From: Arsenicicoccus piscis
GTDB taxonomy: Bacteria > Actinomycetota > Actinomycetes > Actinomycetales > Dermatophilaceae
Length of the DNA stretch: 64,000 bases
Assembly (NCBI RefSeq): GCF_022568835.1
Contig: NZ_JAKZHV010000009.1
Coordinates: forward strand, 114,253-178,252
Direction: 5' to 3'
The notes under the pieces are model-generated. The model made no database searches. It saw only the letters and a program-made list of their open reading frames with translations, and had not been told where the DNA came from. Position numbers and translations under genes: made by a program. Of this stretch, positions 54,548 to 64,000 are shown in pieces. Every line of letters starts with the position of its first letter. Within the stretch, counting starts at the first letter, position 1.

Positions 54548-56095
54548 CTACAGCGGGACGACGGCACGGACGGTGGTGAGCAGTCTGCCGTCGGCGACGA
54601 AGGCTTCGACGGCGTCCAGCTCGTCCGAGAGGTAGACATCGGGGCCGGGTCCGGTGACCACGTCGCCGAGTGCGGCGAGGACGGCGGTGCCGGCCGGGCC
54701 GGGCTGCAGCGGAGCGCGCAGGGCGAGGGCGCGGGTGGCGGCCAGGAGCTCTACGGCGAGGACGCGACGCAGACCGTCGACGCCCTGGCGCAGCTTGCGG
54801 GCCGCGTGCCAGCCCATCGAGACGTGGTCCTCCTGCATCGCCGAGCTGGGGATGGAGTCGACGGACGCGGGGACGGCGAGTCGCTTGAGCTCGGAGACGA
54901 TCGCGGCCTGGGTGTACTGCGCGATCATCAGGCCGGAGTCGGTCCCGGGGTCGTCGGCGAGGAACGGCGGCAGGCCCTGGGACCGGGCGACGTCGAGCAT
55001 CCGGTCGGTGCGCCGCTCGGCCATCGACGCCACGTCCGCCACCGGGATGGCGAGGAAGTCCAGCACGTGGGCGACGGGGGCGCCGTGGAAGTTGCCGTTG
55101 GAGGCGATGGTCAGGTCGTCGAGCACGACCGGGTTGTCGATCGCTGCGGCCAGCTCGCGGTCGGCGACCAGGGTGGCGTGGCTGATGGTGTCGCGCAGCG
55201 ACCCGGTGACCTGCGGAGCGCAGCGCAGCGAGTACGCATCCTGCACCCGCGTGCAGTCCGTGCGGTGGGACGCCGTCATCGGCGAATCAGCCATGACCGC
55301 AGTCATGTTCGCTGCGCAGCGACCCTGGCCGGGGTGCGGGCGCAGCGGCTCGTGCAGGGCTGCGCGGAAGGCCTGGTCGGTGCCGAGGAGGGCTTCGGTG
55401 GACAGCGCCGCGGTGACGTCCGCAACGTCGGCGAGCTCGCGCAGGTCAGCCAGCGCGAGCACCAGCTGGCCGAGCATGCCGTCGGTGCCGTTGATGAGCG
55501 CCAGGCCTTCCTTCTCGGCCAGCACCACGGGCTCGATGCCGGCCGCGGCGAGCAGCTCGCCGACCGGAAGCTCGACACCGTCGGGACCGGTCGCCCTCCC
55601 CTCGCCCATCAGCACGAGGGCGCAGTGCGCCAGCGGCGAGAGGTCGCCGGAGCAGCCCAGCGAGCCGAACTCGCGCACCACCGGAGTGATCCCGGCGTTG
55701 AGGATCGCGAGGTAGGTGTCGAGCGTGCTGGGTCGGATGCCGGTGTGGCCCGAAGCCAGGGTCTTGGCGCGCAGGAACATCAGCGCCCGCACCGTCTCGC
55801 GCTCGACAGCCGGACCCATGCCGGCGGCGTGCGATCGCACCAGGGATTGCTGCAGCTTCGCGCGCTTGAACGCGGGGATGTGGGTGGTCGCGAGGGCACC
55901 GAACCCCGTCGAGATCCCGTAGACCGGGGTGTCGGACGCGGCCATGGCGTCGATCGCACCACGCACCCGCTCGAGCTCGGCGCGGGCCTCTGAGGCGAGC
56001 TCCACGCGGGCGTCGTGCCGGGCCACGGCGACGACGTCGGCGGGCGTGATGCCGCTGCTGGCGAGGGTGACGGTCGACCGAGTCGTGTTGGACAT
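54548..56095 (-). CDS. hutH: histidine ammonia-lyase
   Basis: First enzyme of histidine degradation: L-histidine to urocanate and ammonia, cytosolic, 515 residues. VYGISTGFGALATTHIP and FGSLGCSGDLSPLAHCALVLMGEG are family blocks; the latter holds the Cys-Ser-Gly triad that forms the MIO prosthetic group (most families have Ala-Ser-Gly; the Streptomyces type has Cys). Later motifs include QDAYSLRCAPQVTGSLRD and MQEDHVSMGWHAARKL. The ATG overlaps the hutI stop by one base, so it is the third gene of a hutU-hutI-hutH operon. Confidence 0.96.
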   Translation of the reverse strand: MSNTTRSTVTLASSGITPADVVAVARHDARVELASEARAELERVRGAIDAMAASDTPVYGISTGFGALATTHIPAFKRAKLQQSLVRSHAAGMGPAVERETVRALMFLRAKTLASGHTGIRPSTLDTYLAILNAGITPVVREFGSLGCSGDLSPLAHCALVLMGEGRATGPDGVELPVGELLAAAGIEPVVLAEKEGLALINGTDGMLGQLVLALADLRELADVADVTAALSTEALLGTDQAFRAALHEPLRPHPGQGRCAANMTAVMADSPMTASHRTDCTRVQDAYSLRCAPQVTGSLRDTISHATLVADRELAAAIDNPVVLDDLTIASNGNFHGAPVAHVLDFLAIPVADVASMAERRTDRMLDVARSQGLPPFLADDPGTDSGLMIAQYTQAAIVSELKRLAVPASVDSIPSSAMQEDHVSMGWHAARKLRQGVDGLRRVLAVELLAATRALALRAPLQPGPAGTAVLAALGDVVTGPGPDVYLSDELDAVEAFVADGRLLTTVRAVVPL

Positions 56096-57308
56096 CAATG
56101 CTTCTCCTTGTGGTGCACCAGTCGACCGCGGCGGATCGTGGCCCACGACAGCGGCATGCCGGGGCGGTAGGCGAGGTGGATGGCGGCGGGCGCGTCGAGG
56201 ACGTGCAGGTCTGCGCGTGCCCCGACGGCGATGGAACCGACTGGCAGAGCGGCGGATTCGCCTGACTCGACGTCGCGTCGCAACGCCTTGGCCCCGCCGA
56301 GCGTGCCGGCGGTGATCGCTTCGTCGAGGGACAGCCGCTGCTGCAGCACGGCGGTGGCGACGCAGAACGCCATCGAGCTCGTGAAGCTCGTGCCGGGGTT
56401 GCAGTTGGAGGCCAGCGCGATCGTGGCGCCGGCGTCGACCAGCCGACGTGCCGGGGCCAGCGGCGCCCGCGTCGACAGGTCGCACGCCGGCAGCAGCGTG
56501 GCAACGGTGTCGGAGGACGCGAGGGCGTCGACGTCGTTGTCCGAGAGGTGGTTGCAGTGGTCGACGCTGGCCGCGCCGAGCTCGACGGCGAGGGCGACGC
56601 CGCCGCTCTCGCCGAGCTGGTTGCCGTGCACCCGCAGCCCGAGTCCTGCTGCGGCACAGGCTTGCAGGACGCGTCGAGACTGCTCGACGGTGAACGCGCC
56701 GGACTCGCAGAACACGTCGGCCCACTGCACGTAGGGGCGCACCGCCTCGAGCATCGGCCCGCACACGAGGTCGACGTAGTCGTCCGCCGACGAGGCCTCG
56801 GCCGGCACCAGGTGGGCACCGAGGAAGGTGACGGTGTCCAGCACCCCCGTCTCGACCAGACCGGCGGCCAGCCGCGCCGCCGCGACCTCGCCGTCGACGT
56901 CGAGGCCGTAGCCCGTCTTGGTCTCCAATGTCGTGGTGCCGCCCGCCTCCGCCTCGCGCACCCGCTCGACGACCAGGCGGGTCAGCGTGCACTCGGACGT
57001 GGCGCGGGTGGCTTCGACCGTGACGCCGATGCCCCCAGCCGCATAGGGACGGCCGGCCATGCGCGCGTCGAATTCGCTGGACCGGTCGCCGGCGAAGACC
57101 AGGTGGGTGTGCGAGTCGACCCAGCCCGGCAACACGGCGCGGCCGCCGACGTCGAGACGGTCGTCGGCGTCGGGTGCGTCGGCGCGCGCACCCACCCACG
57201 CGACCTGCTCGCCGTCCAGCACGACCGCCGCGTCGGTGAGGATGCCGTCGGGGCCGCGCGAGGGGTCTACGGTCCAGAGCTCGGAGATCCCGGTGACCAG
57301 CAGCGAGC

Positions 57309-57312
<4 letters not shown>
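56095..57312 (-). CDS. hutI: imidazolonepropionase
   Basis: Third enzyme of the pathway: hydrolyses 4-imidazolone-5-propionate to N-formimino-glutamate. Amidohydrolase of 405 residues with metal motif [63 protein letters not shown] and [16 protein letters not shown]. The start at 57312 overlaps the end of hutU by 4 bases. The frame continues upstream only as a shadow of hutU. Confidence 0.95.
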
Positions 57313-59030
<1,718 letters not shown>

Positions 59031-59129
59031 GGGTCGCTCCTCTGGTCGGCGGGTGGGCCCGCGTCGGTGCGGCCCTCCCCCAGCCTCGCGGACGGTCTAC
59101 GGCAGGGGTGGGAGCCGGTGCGAGATTCC

Positions 59130-59145
59130 GTCTGGGATCACAGAC
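59130..59145. promoter_or_regulatory. candidate IclR-type operator upstream of hutU
   Basis: GTCTGGGATCACAGAC is a 16-bp near-palindrome (GTCTG arms, 6-base centre) about 100 bases before the hutU start and 20 bases after the IclR gene's stop. It is the only clear inverted repeat in the hutU promoter region. IclR proteins bind imperfect palindromes of about this size, so it is the best operator candidate. Confidence 0.5.
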
Positions 59146-59163
59146 TCCAGCACGCGGGCCCGC

Positions 59164-59925
59164 TCACAGCCCGCGCAGCCTCCGGGCCAGCTGGTCCGCG
59201 ACGGCGCGGGCCTCGTCCGCGAGCGCCGCCCGTCGGTCCTCGTCCACCGCCTCGGTCGGGAAGGTCAGGGCCACCGCGGCGGCGGGCAGGCCGAGGTGAT
59301 CGAGCGTCGGCACCGCGACGGAGGACAGTCCCTGCGTGATGTCCCCGTCCTCGACGGCGTGACCGCGGCTACGGGTGGCCTGCAGCTCGGCCCGCAGCCG
59401 CCGCGCACTCCAGGCGGGGCCGTCGCCGCGCGCGACGAACGCGGCACGGTCGGGGTAGAGCGCCCGCACCTGGGCGGCGTCCAGCACCGAGAGCATGGCC
59501 CGCCCGGACGCCGTGAGGTGGGCCGGCAGCCGCACCCCCACGTCCGAGACCAGCGAGGGGCGCCGGGAGGCGCGCTCCTCCACGACGTAGACCACGTCCC
59601 GCCCGTGCAGGACCGCGAGGTGCGCGCTCTCCCCCACCCGGTCTACCAGGCCCCGCAGCAACGGGTGCCCGAGCCGCGCCAGCGGCGCCTGCCGCACGTA
59701 GGCCGACGACAGCTCGAAGGCGCGCAGCCCGAGCCCGTAGAGCCGCTCCTCCGGCAGGTGCACCACGAAGCCCTCGTCCTGCATCACCCGCAGGAGGTGA
59801 TAGGTGGTGGACCGGGGCAGGTCGAGCGCGGCGGCGATCTGGGCGGCCGACACCGGTCCCCGCCGCGTGGCGAGGTGACGCAGCACCTGCAAGGTCTGCT
59901 GCGCGGCCGGCACCTGGCTCCCCAT
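59164..59925 (-). CDS. IclR-family transcriptional regulator, probable hut regulator
   Basis: Regulator of 253 residues. The start at 59925 (MGSQVPAAQQTLQVLRHLATR) fits the family; the longer open frame upstream is a shadow of hutG. The N-terminal winged helix is VSAAQIAAALDLPRSTTYHLLRVMQDEGFV. The C-terminal effector domain has RPSLVSDVGVRLPAHLTASGRAMLSVL, GDITQGLSSVAVPTLDHLG. It lies between hutU (downstream, same strand) and divergent hutG, so control of both arms in response to urocanate or a related ligand is likely. Confidence 0.88.
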   Translation of the reverse strand: MGSQVPAAQQTLQVLRHLATRRGPVSAAQIAAALDLPRSTTYHLLRVMQDEGFVVHLPEERLYGLGLRAFELSSAYVRQAPLARLGHPLLRGLVDRVGESAHLAVLHGRDVVYVVEERASRRPSLVSDVGVRLPAHLTASGRAMLSVLDAAQVRALYPDRAAFVARGDGPAWSARRLRAELQATRSRGHAVEDGDITQGLSSVAVPTLDHLGLPAAAVALTFPTEAVDEDRRAALADEARAVADQLARRLRGL

Positions 59926-59986
59926 GGCGGCCGAGCCTAGCGAGGTGGGCTCGTAGGATGGCGAGGTCTGCCCAAGGAGGAGCGAG

Positions 59987-60979
59987 ATGACGGACGCACC
60001 GCGTGTTGTGGCCACCCCGGCGGGGGTCTGGTCCGGCCGGGACGACGGGCCCGGCGCCGAGCACCGCCGGTGGCACCACCTGGTGTCCGACGACGACGCG
60101 CCGGGCGGTGTCGCGCTCGTCGGCTTCGCGAGCGACGAGGGGGTCCGGCGCAACCACGGCCGCCCCGGTGCGGCGCAGGGCCCGGACGCACTGCGGGGCG
60201 CGCTGGCCTCGATGGCGGTCCATCCTGGGGCGCCGCGCGTCGTGGACGCGGGCACGGTCGTCGTGGCGGGTGAGGACCTGGAGGCGGCTCAGGACGCGCT
60301 CGGTGAGCAGGTGGGCCGGCTTCTCGACGCCCATGACCTCGTGGTCGTGCTGGGCGGCGGGCATGAGAGCGCCTGGGGCAGCTATCTGGGGCGGACCGCT
60401 GCGCAGCGGCTGCGCGGCCGGCGCGTGGGCGTGCTGAACCTGGACGCGCACTTCGACCTGCGCCGGGCCGGGCGGCCGACGTCGGGCACGCCGTTTCGGC
60501 AGATGGCGGACGCCGATGCCGCGGCCGGCCGCCCGTTCGCCTACACGGTGCTCGGCATCGCCGAGCCGTCGAACACCGAGGTGCTCTTCGTCGACGCGCG
60601 CGAGCTGGGCGTGCGCTGGCTGACCGACGAGCAGTGCACGCCGCGCCGGCTGGCCGCCGTCCTGAGCGAGGTGGATGCGCTGCTGGCCCGGGTCGACGTC
60701 GTGCACCTGTCGATCGACCTGGACGTGCTGCCCGCCGCGGTGGCACCCGGTGTCAGCGCGCCGGCGGGCCTCGGCGTGCCCCTAGAGACGGTGCACGAGG
60801 TGTGCCGGCACGTCGCGGCCAGCGGCCAGCTGGTGCTCGTCGACGTGGTCGAGCTGCTGCCGCGCTTCGACGTCGACGGCCGCACCGCGCGCACGGCCGC
60901 TCGACTCATCGACACCATCGTGCGCGCAGCAGCAGCGGCTCCATCCACCCAAGACCTGACCCACCAGGAGGACTCGTGA
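59987..60979 (+). CDS. hutG: formimidoylglutamase
   Basis: Last step of the pathway: N-formimino-glutamate to glutamate and formamide. Manganese ureohydrolase of 330 residues. Metal motifs are VVVLGGGHESAWGSYLG, LNLDAHFDLRRAGRPTSGTPFRQ and HLSIDLDVLPAAVAPGVSAPA. The ATG at 59987 follows AAGGAGGAGCG. It is divergent from the IclR gene with 61 bases between, containing TAGGAT as a possible -10. Its stop overlaps the GTG of the dehydrogenase fragment (GTGA). Confidence 0.94.
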   Translation: MTDAPRVVATPAGVWSGRDDGPGAEHRRWHHLVSDDDAPGGVALVGFASDEGVRRNHGRPGAAQGPDALRGALASMAVHPGAPRVVDAGTVVVAGEDLEAAQDALGEQVGRLLDAHDLVVVLGGGHESAWGSYLGRTAAQRLRGRRVGVLNLDAHFDLRRAGRPTSGTPFRQMADADAAAGRPFAYTVLGIAEPSNTEVLFVDARELGVRWLTDEQCTPRRLAAVLSEVDALLARVDVVHLSIDLDVLPAAVAPGVSAPAGLGVPLETVHEVCRHVAASGQLVLVDVVELLPRFDVDGRTARTAARLIDTIVRAAAAAPSTQDLTHQEDS

Positions 60980-61410
60980 ACGACCAGCAGGACGGCGTCT
61001 GGACCAGCGAGCAGGTCATCACCTGTCAGGACGACACCGTCGGGCTGCGCGCGGTGATCGCCGTGGACGACACGACCCTCGGTCCCGGTTTCGGCGGCGT
61101 GCGGTTCAAGGCCTACCCGTCCACGGCGGCGGCCGTCGAGGAGGCGCAGCGCCTCGCCGCGGCCATGACCTTGAAGCACGCCCTGGCCGAGCTCCCTTAC
61201 GGCGGAGCGAAGTCCGTCATCATCGACGACGGGCTGCACCGCGACGGGTCGGATCGTCAGGCCCTCGTGGCTCGGTTCGGGTCGTTCGTCGCTCGCCTCG
61301 GTGGGCTCTACATCCCGGGCGTGGACATGGGCACGACGCTCGCCGACATGACGCTGATAGCGCAGCAGGGTGCCAAGGTCTACTGCGCCGACCAGACCGA
61401 CCCGACGTAA
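60976..61410 (+). pseudogene. amino-acid dehydrogenase (Leu/Glu/Phe/Val family), truncated
   Basis: N-terminal 144 residues of a dehydrogenase that is normally about 350 residues. GPGFGGVRFKAYPSTAAAVEEAQRLAAAMTLKHALAELPYGGAKSVI contains the catalytic Lys region (PYGGAKS), and YIPGVDMGTTLADMTLIAQQGAKVYCADQ ends the substrate-binding domain. The frame then meets TAA at 61408 in sequence unrelated to the family, so the NAD-binding half is missing. The GTG start has AGGAGG upstream and overlaps hutG, so the intact gene was part of the hut operon and may have deaminated the glutamate or another amino acid. The break coincides with the IS-rich right end. Confidence 0.85.
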
Positions 61411-61470
61411 GGCGAGCCACGGCGGCACGACCAGTATCTCTGGACCCGGCACTGACCGGGCGGGACGGGT

Positions 61471-61530
61471 TGCACACCCGTGCGTGCGGGTACTTCCCGA
61501 ACGAGCAGGCCGCGCTGACGGGCCCAATCA
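61471..61530 (+). pseudogene. remnant of an IS256-type transposase
   Basis: A 60-base stretch encodes GYFPNEQAALT, nearly identical in DNA (ACTTCCCGAACGAGCAGGCC) to the segment at 40330-40349 of the transposase gene at 39141, in the same strand. Sequence on both sides is unrelated. It marks an old insertion and deletion next to the broken dehydrogenase gene. The rest of 61411-61563 holds no gene. Confidence 0.6.
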
Positions 61531-61563
61531 GCTCAGACGTCACCGGTTTCTGGAGCCGGCCTC

Positions 61564-61903
61564 TCAGCGTGGGAGGTGTGAGTACTCCTCCTCACAACTG
61601 GGGCACTTCTCGCGCCCTTCGTGGTCCTGGAAGGGCACGAAGAACACGCCGCACAGTGCACGCGAGGCCTTCCCCTCCACCACTCCGGCGGGGATGTGGG
61701 TCTTCTCGGCGTAGTGCGCATGCACGCCAGGCGCTGACGGGACCATCTGGCCAGCCTCATTGGCAGCCTTCAACTCGCAGCACCGGTCTGTCCAGTGGCC
61801 CGGCTCTCCCATGTTCGAATAGCAGTGTGCCGCGTCCGTGTCCCACCCCTGCTCAGGGGGGTCGATCGCGCCGAGCACACGTGTGACCAGCGGCCACGCC
61901 AAC
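61564..61903 (-). pseudogene. DUF3039-like zinc-ribbon protein, 3' part of a gene split by IS256
   Basis: About 112 residues ending in HYAEKTHIPAGVV, ALCGVFFVPFQD and EKCPSCEEEYSHL, which resemble the actinobacterial DUF3039 family, with cysteines placed as in a zinc ribbon. It starts in the target duplication of the IS256 element without a natural start. Removing the element joins it in frame to the 63336-63591 piece (…WITSKLA then WPLVTRVLGA…), giving a protein of about 195 residues. Two further cysteines (DRCCELK) lie in the middle. Function is unknown. Confidence 0.72.
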
Positions 61904-63335
61904 GGTCAAGTCCCGGGTAGTGGTGTAGCGGTGGGTGTTCCTTCGTTGGGGGTCAGGCTGTGAGGGCGGGCAGGTTGTCGCCTCCGATCTCGGGGCCGGT
62001 GTCGGTGTCGGTGTCGGTGATGAGGTTGATGCGGCAGCGGGCGAGGACGTCGAGGCCGAGGTAGCGGCGTCCTTCGGCCCATTCATCGGTTTGCTCGGCC
62101 AGGACGGCTCCGATCAGGCGCACGATCGCTGCCCTGTTGGGGAAGATCCCCACGCTGTCGGTGCGGCGGCGGATCTCGCGGTTGAGGCGTTCGGCGGGGT
62201 TGTTCGACCAGATCTGGTTCCACACGTCTTTGGGGAAGGCGGTGAAGGCGAGGATGTCCGCGCGGGCGGCGTCGAGGTGCTCGTGGACCTCGGGCAGCTT
62301 CCCGTCGACGTAGTCCAGCAGCCGGTCGAACTGCGCCTGGACGGCGTCCTTGCCGGGCTGGTCGTACACGCTGTGCAGCATCGCTTTCACGGCCGGCCAC
62401 ATACTCTTCGGGGTCACCGACATCAGGTTCGCGGCATAGTGGGTGCGGCAGCGTTGCCAGGTCGCGCCGGGCAGGTTCGCCGCGATGGCCTCGACCAGGC
62501 CTTGGTGGGCGTCGGAGGTCACCAAGCGGACGCCGGTCAGGCCGCGGGCGGTCAGGTCGGCGAAGAACTCGTTCCACGCCGGCCCGGTTTCACTGGTCGC
62601 GATGCGGAGCCCGAGGACTTCGCGGTGCCCGTCGGCGTTGACACCGACCGCGATCAGCGCGACGGCGTTGACCACGCGTCCGCCTTCGCGGACCTTCATC
62701 GTCAGCGCGTCCGCGGACACGAACGTGAACGGCCCTGCGTCGGCCAGGGGCCGGTGGCGGAAGTCCTCGACGATCTGGTCCAGATCACTCGCCATCCGTG
62801 ACACTTGGGACTTGGACAGCGAGTCGATCCCCAACGTCTTGACGAGCTTGTCCATGCGGCGGGTGGACACTCCGGCGAGGTAGCAGTCGGCGACGACGGT
62901 GATCAGCGCGGACTCTGCCCGCTTGCGGCGCTCGAGGAGCCACTCCGGGAAGTAGGTGCCTTGCCGCAGCTTCGGGATCGCGACATCCACGGTCCCGACG
63001 CGGGTATCGAGGTCGCGGTGGCGGTAGCCGTTGCGTTGCGCCGTCCGCGAGGCGCTGGGTTGGCCGTACTCGGCCCCGACCACCGCGTCGGCGTCCGCGG
63101 ACAGCAACGCGTTGATCATGGTCTGCAGCAGGCTGCGCATCAGGTCCGGCGATGCTTCGGACAGGGCTTCACTCAGCAGGCCGGCAGGGTCGACAATGTG
63201 TGGTGCGGTCATCGTGATGACTCCGTTCGAGGATTCTGTGGAAGGTTGACTCGAAGGATCACGCGGTGGCCGCACCCACGTCCACTACCGGGACGAGGAC
63301 AGCGACCGCGCTACACCACTATCGGGGACTCAACT
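61904..63335. mobile_element. IS256-family element (IS1081-like), copy B
   Basis: 1432 bp with ends GGTCAAGTCCCGGGTAGTGG (61904-61923) and, inverted, AGTTGAGTCCCCGATAGTGG (ending at 63335). The flanks ACGCCAAC at 61896-61903 and 63336-63343 are an exact 8-bp target duplication. It interrupts the DUF3039-like gene. It is related to copy A (41329) and lies in the opposite orientation. Confidence 0.92.
61953..63212 (-). CDS. IS256-family transposase, copy B
   Basis: Full-length transposase of 419 residues. I chose the ATG at 63212 (MTAPHIVDPAGLL) because it matches copy A; the frame is open to 63275. RNGYRHRDLDTRVGTVDVAIPKLRQGTYFP, FVSADALTMKVREGGRV (Asp), RLVTSDAHQGLVEAI (Asp) and NNPAERLNREIRRRTDSVGIFP (Glu) are intact. 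A small DTDTDT repeat near the C-terminus (GTGTCGGTGTCGGTGTCGG on the plus strand) is absent from copy A. Confidence 0.94.
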   Translation of the reverse strand: MTAPHIVDPAGLLSEALSEASPDLMRSLLQTMINALLSADADAVVGAEYGQPSASRTAQRNGYRHRDLDTRVGTVDVAIPKLRQGTYFPEWLLERRKRAESALITVVADCYLAGVSTRRMDKLVKTLGIDSLSKSQVSRMASDLDQIVEDFRHRPLADAGPFTFVSADALTMKVREGGRVVNAVALIAVGVNADGHREVLGLRIATSETGPAWNEFFADLTARGLTGVRLVTSDAHQGLVEAIAANLPGATWQRCRTHYAANLMSVTPKSMWPAVKAMLHSVYDQPGKDAVQAQFDRLLDYVDGKLPEVHEHLDAARADILAFTAFPKDVWNQIWSNNPAERLNREIRRRTDSVGIFPNRAAIVRLIGAVLAEQTDEWAEGRRYLGLDVLARCRINLITDTDTDTGPEIGGDNLPALTA

Positions 63336-63591
63336 ACGCCAACTTCGAGGTGATCCATCGATCCGCGAATGTAAACGTCACCTCGACGTCGTCGGTCGGA
63401 GTCCCCTCACGGACAGGCACGACCTCGATCACGACTCGTGCCAGGACAACATCATCCTTCTCGTCCAGCCGATCCGGCAGCGGGTGTATCACCTCGAACG
63501 AGGTGTGCCCGCCTGCGTGCACCTCTTCCAGGGCAGTTACGACACGCCTCTGTACATCCAGATTCCAGAGCGTCAGGGCGCGACTCGCCAT
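63336..63591 (-). pseudogene. 5' part of the DUF3039-like gene split by IS256
   Basis: 85 residues from ATG at 63591 (MASRALTLWNLDVQRRVVTALEEVHAGGHTSFEVIHPLPDR) to a stop created at the IS end. The stretch DDVVLARVVIEVVPVREG and VEVTFTFADRWITSKLA look like a small alpha/beta domain that I do not recognise. The reading frame continues without interruption into the 61564-61903 part once one copy of ACGCCAAC and the element are removed. Confidence 0.72.
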
Positions 63592-63637
63592 TTCCCGCTA
63601 GCCCAGAGATTTCATCTGTGATGTGACCGTTGAACGC

Positions 63638-63709
63638 GAGAAGTGCCCTTGACCTGCAAGGATGTCGCTTGCGACAGCTGATATCCACGAGGTTCGAAGG
63701 GCACTTCTC
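63638..63709. repeat. inverted repeat upstream of IS1380 transposase
   Basis: GAGAAGTGCCCTT (63638-63650) and AAGGGCACTTCTC (63697-63709) are a perfect 13-bp inverted pair enclosing 46 bases; the second arm ends 2 bases before the transposase GTG. Folding of the mRNA leader would hide the start, a known way for IS elements to limit transposase made from outside promoters. It may also be part of the element's end. Confidence 0.65.
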
Positions 63710-63711
63710 AG

Positions 63712-64000
63712 GTGAGTAAGCGTAGCGGTCTGTACCCGCGTGTCCGAGTCGACACCGCCGCTGTCCCGGCGGTCGCTCACGCCGGTGGAGCGTTGCTCAC
63801 CAAGACGGCGCGGGTCTCGGGGATCGACCGGTGCCTCAGTGATGCATTGGCGCCGTGGTGTAAGCCGCTGGCCAGGCACGATCCGGCGAAGGTGCTGCTG
63901 GATGTGGCGATCTCGTTGGCATTGGGTGGGGACGCCTGCCGGGATGCCGCCCTGTTACGGGCCGAACCGGGAGTGTACGGGCCGGTGGCCTCGGACGCCA
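63712..64000 (+). CDS. IS1380-family transposase, N-terminal part, open at right edge
   Basis: 96 residues up to the window edge: GTG start, SKRSGLYPRVRVDTAAVPAVAHAGGALLTKTARVSG, then KVLLDVAISLALGGDACRDAALLRAEPGVYGPVASDA, the standard N-terminus of IS1380 transposases. The catalytic residues would lie beyond the window. It is a different copy from the truncated one at 36979, which lacks exactly this part. Confidence 0.88.
   Translation, partial: MSKRSGLYPRVRVDTAAVPAVAHAGGALLTKTARVSGIDRCLSDALAPWCKPLARHDPAKVLLDVAISLALGGDACRDAALLRAEPGVYGPVASDA

Overview
The window comes from a very GC-rich Actinomycetota chromosome. The best marker is the gene order CDP-alcohol phosphatidyltransferase, DUF881, small basic protein, DUF881, gcvH, GarA-like FHA protein, FtsR-like MerR, bifunctional nuclease, MerR, gcvP, which is conserved in mycobacteria and relatives. 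A mycothiol-type DinB-fold protein and an FtsR homologue fit the same phylum. Genus cannot be fixed from the sequence; a Micrococcales or Intrasporangiaceae-like bacterium is a guess.

Layout. 1-0.7 kb: cytochrome c oxidase subunit I (ctaD), running off the left edge and missing an internal block of about 170 residues. 0.9-11.7 kb: SRPBCC protein, M23 lipoprotein, PP2C phosphatase, then the gcvH/FHA/ftsR cluster ending in a glycine riboswitch and gcvP. 11.7-29.4 kb: ordinary chromosomal genes (DoxX, SbcCD, a glutamate-cysteine ligase-type enzyme, histidine phosphatase, universal stress protein, subtilase, a GDPD-inositol monophosphatase fusion, flavin reductase, RsmC-like methyltransferase, an SRPBCC-HAD fusion, YqeY), ending in an encapsulin operon whose DyP peroxidase cargo gene is broken.

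29.4-43.1 kb is a mosaic accessory region. It starts exactly where the DyP gene is truncated and holds a nucleotidyltransferase-like fragment, an EamA/MarR divergent pair with a clear operator, a nucleotidyltransferase, HTH genes, an orotate phosphoribosyltransferase, an ArsR-SRPBCC operon and at least five insertion-sequence copies or remnants (IS5, IS1380 and two kinds of IS256). One IS5-type element carries an SRPBCC passenger gene inside its terminal repeats.

43.1-61.4 kb returns to chromosomal genes: amino-acid permease, amino-acid-binding lipoprotein, a frameshifted CBS-DUF294 protein, metallophosphoesterase, a PAP2/histidine kinase/response regulator set, GNAT, a DinB-fold protein, a secreted beta-propeller, and a full histidine-utilisation locus (hutH-hutI-hutU, IclR regulator, hutG). 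HutH, HutU, HutI and HutG together convert histidine to glutamate and formamide, and the IclR gene between the two arms is the likely controller. A Leu/Glu-type amino-acid dehydrogenase coupled to hutG is cut short at 61.4 kb. 61.4-64 kb is again IS-rich: an IS256 copy with an exact 8-bp target duplication has split a DUF3039-like gene that can be rebuilt in frame, and an IS1380 transposase runs off the right edge.

The main themes are gene damage and rearrangement (ctaD, DyP, DUF294, amino-acid dehydrogenase, DUF3039-like gene), two unusual domain fusions, and several palindromic or repeated intergenic sites. Single-base lesions and the ctaD deletion could be real or assembly errors; reads would decide.
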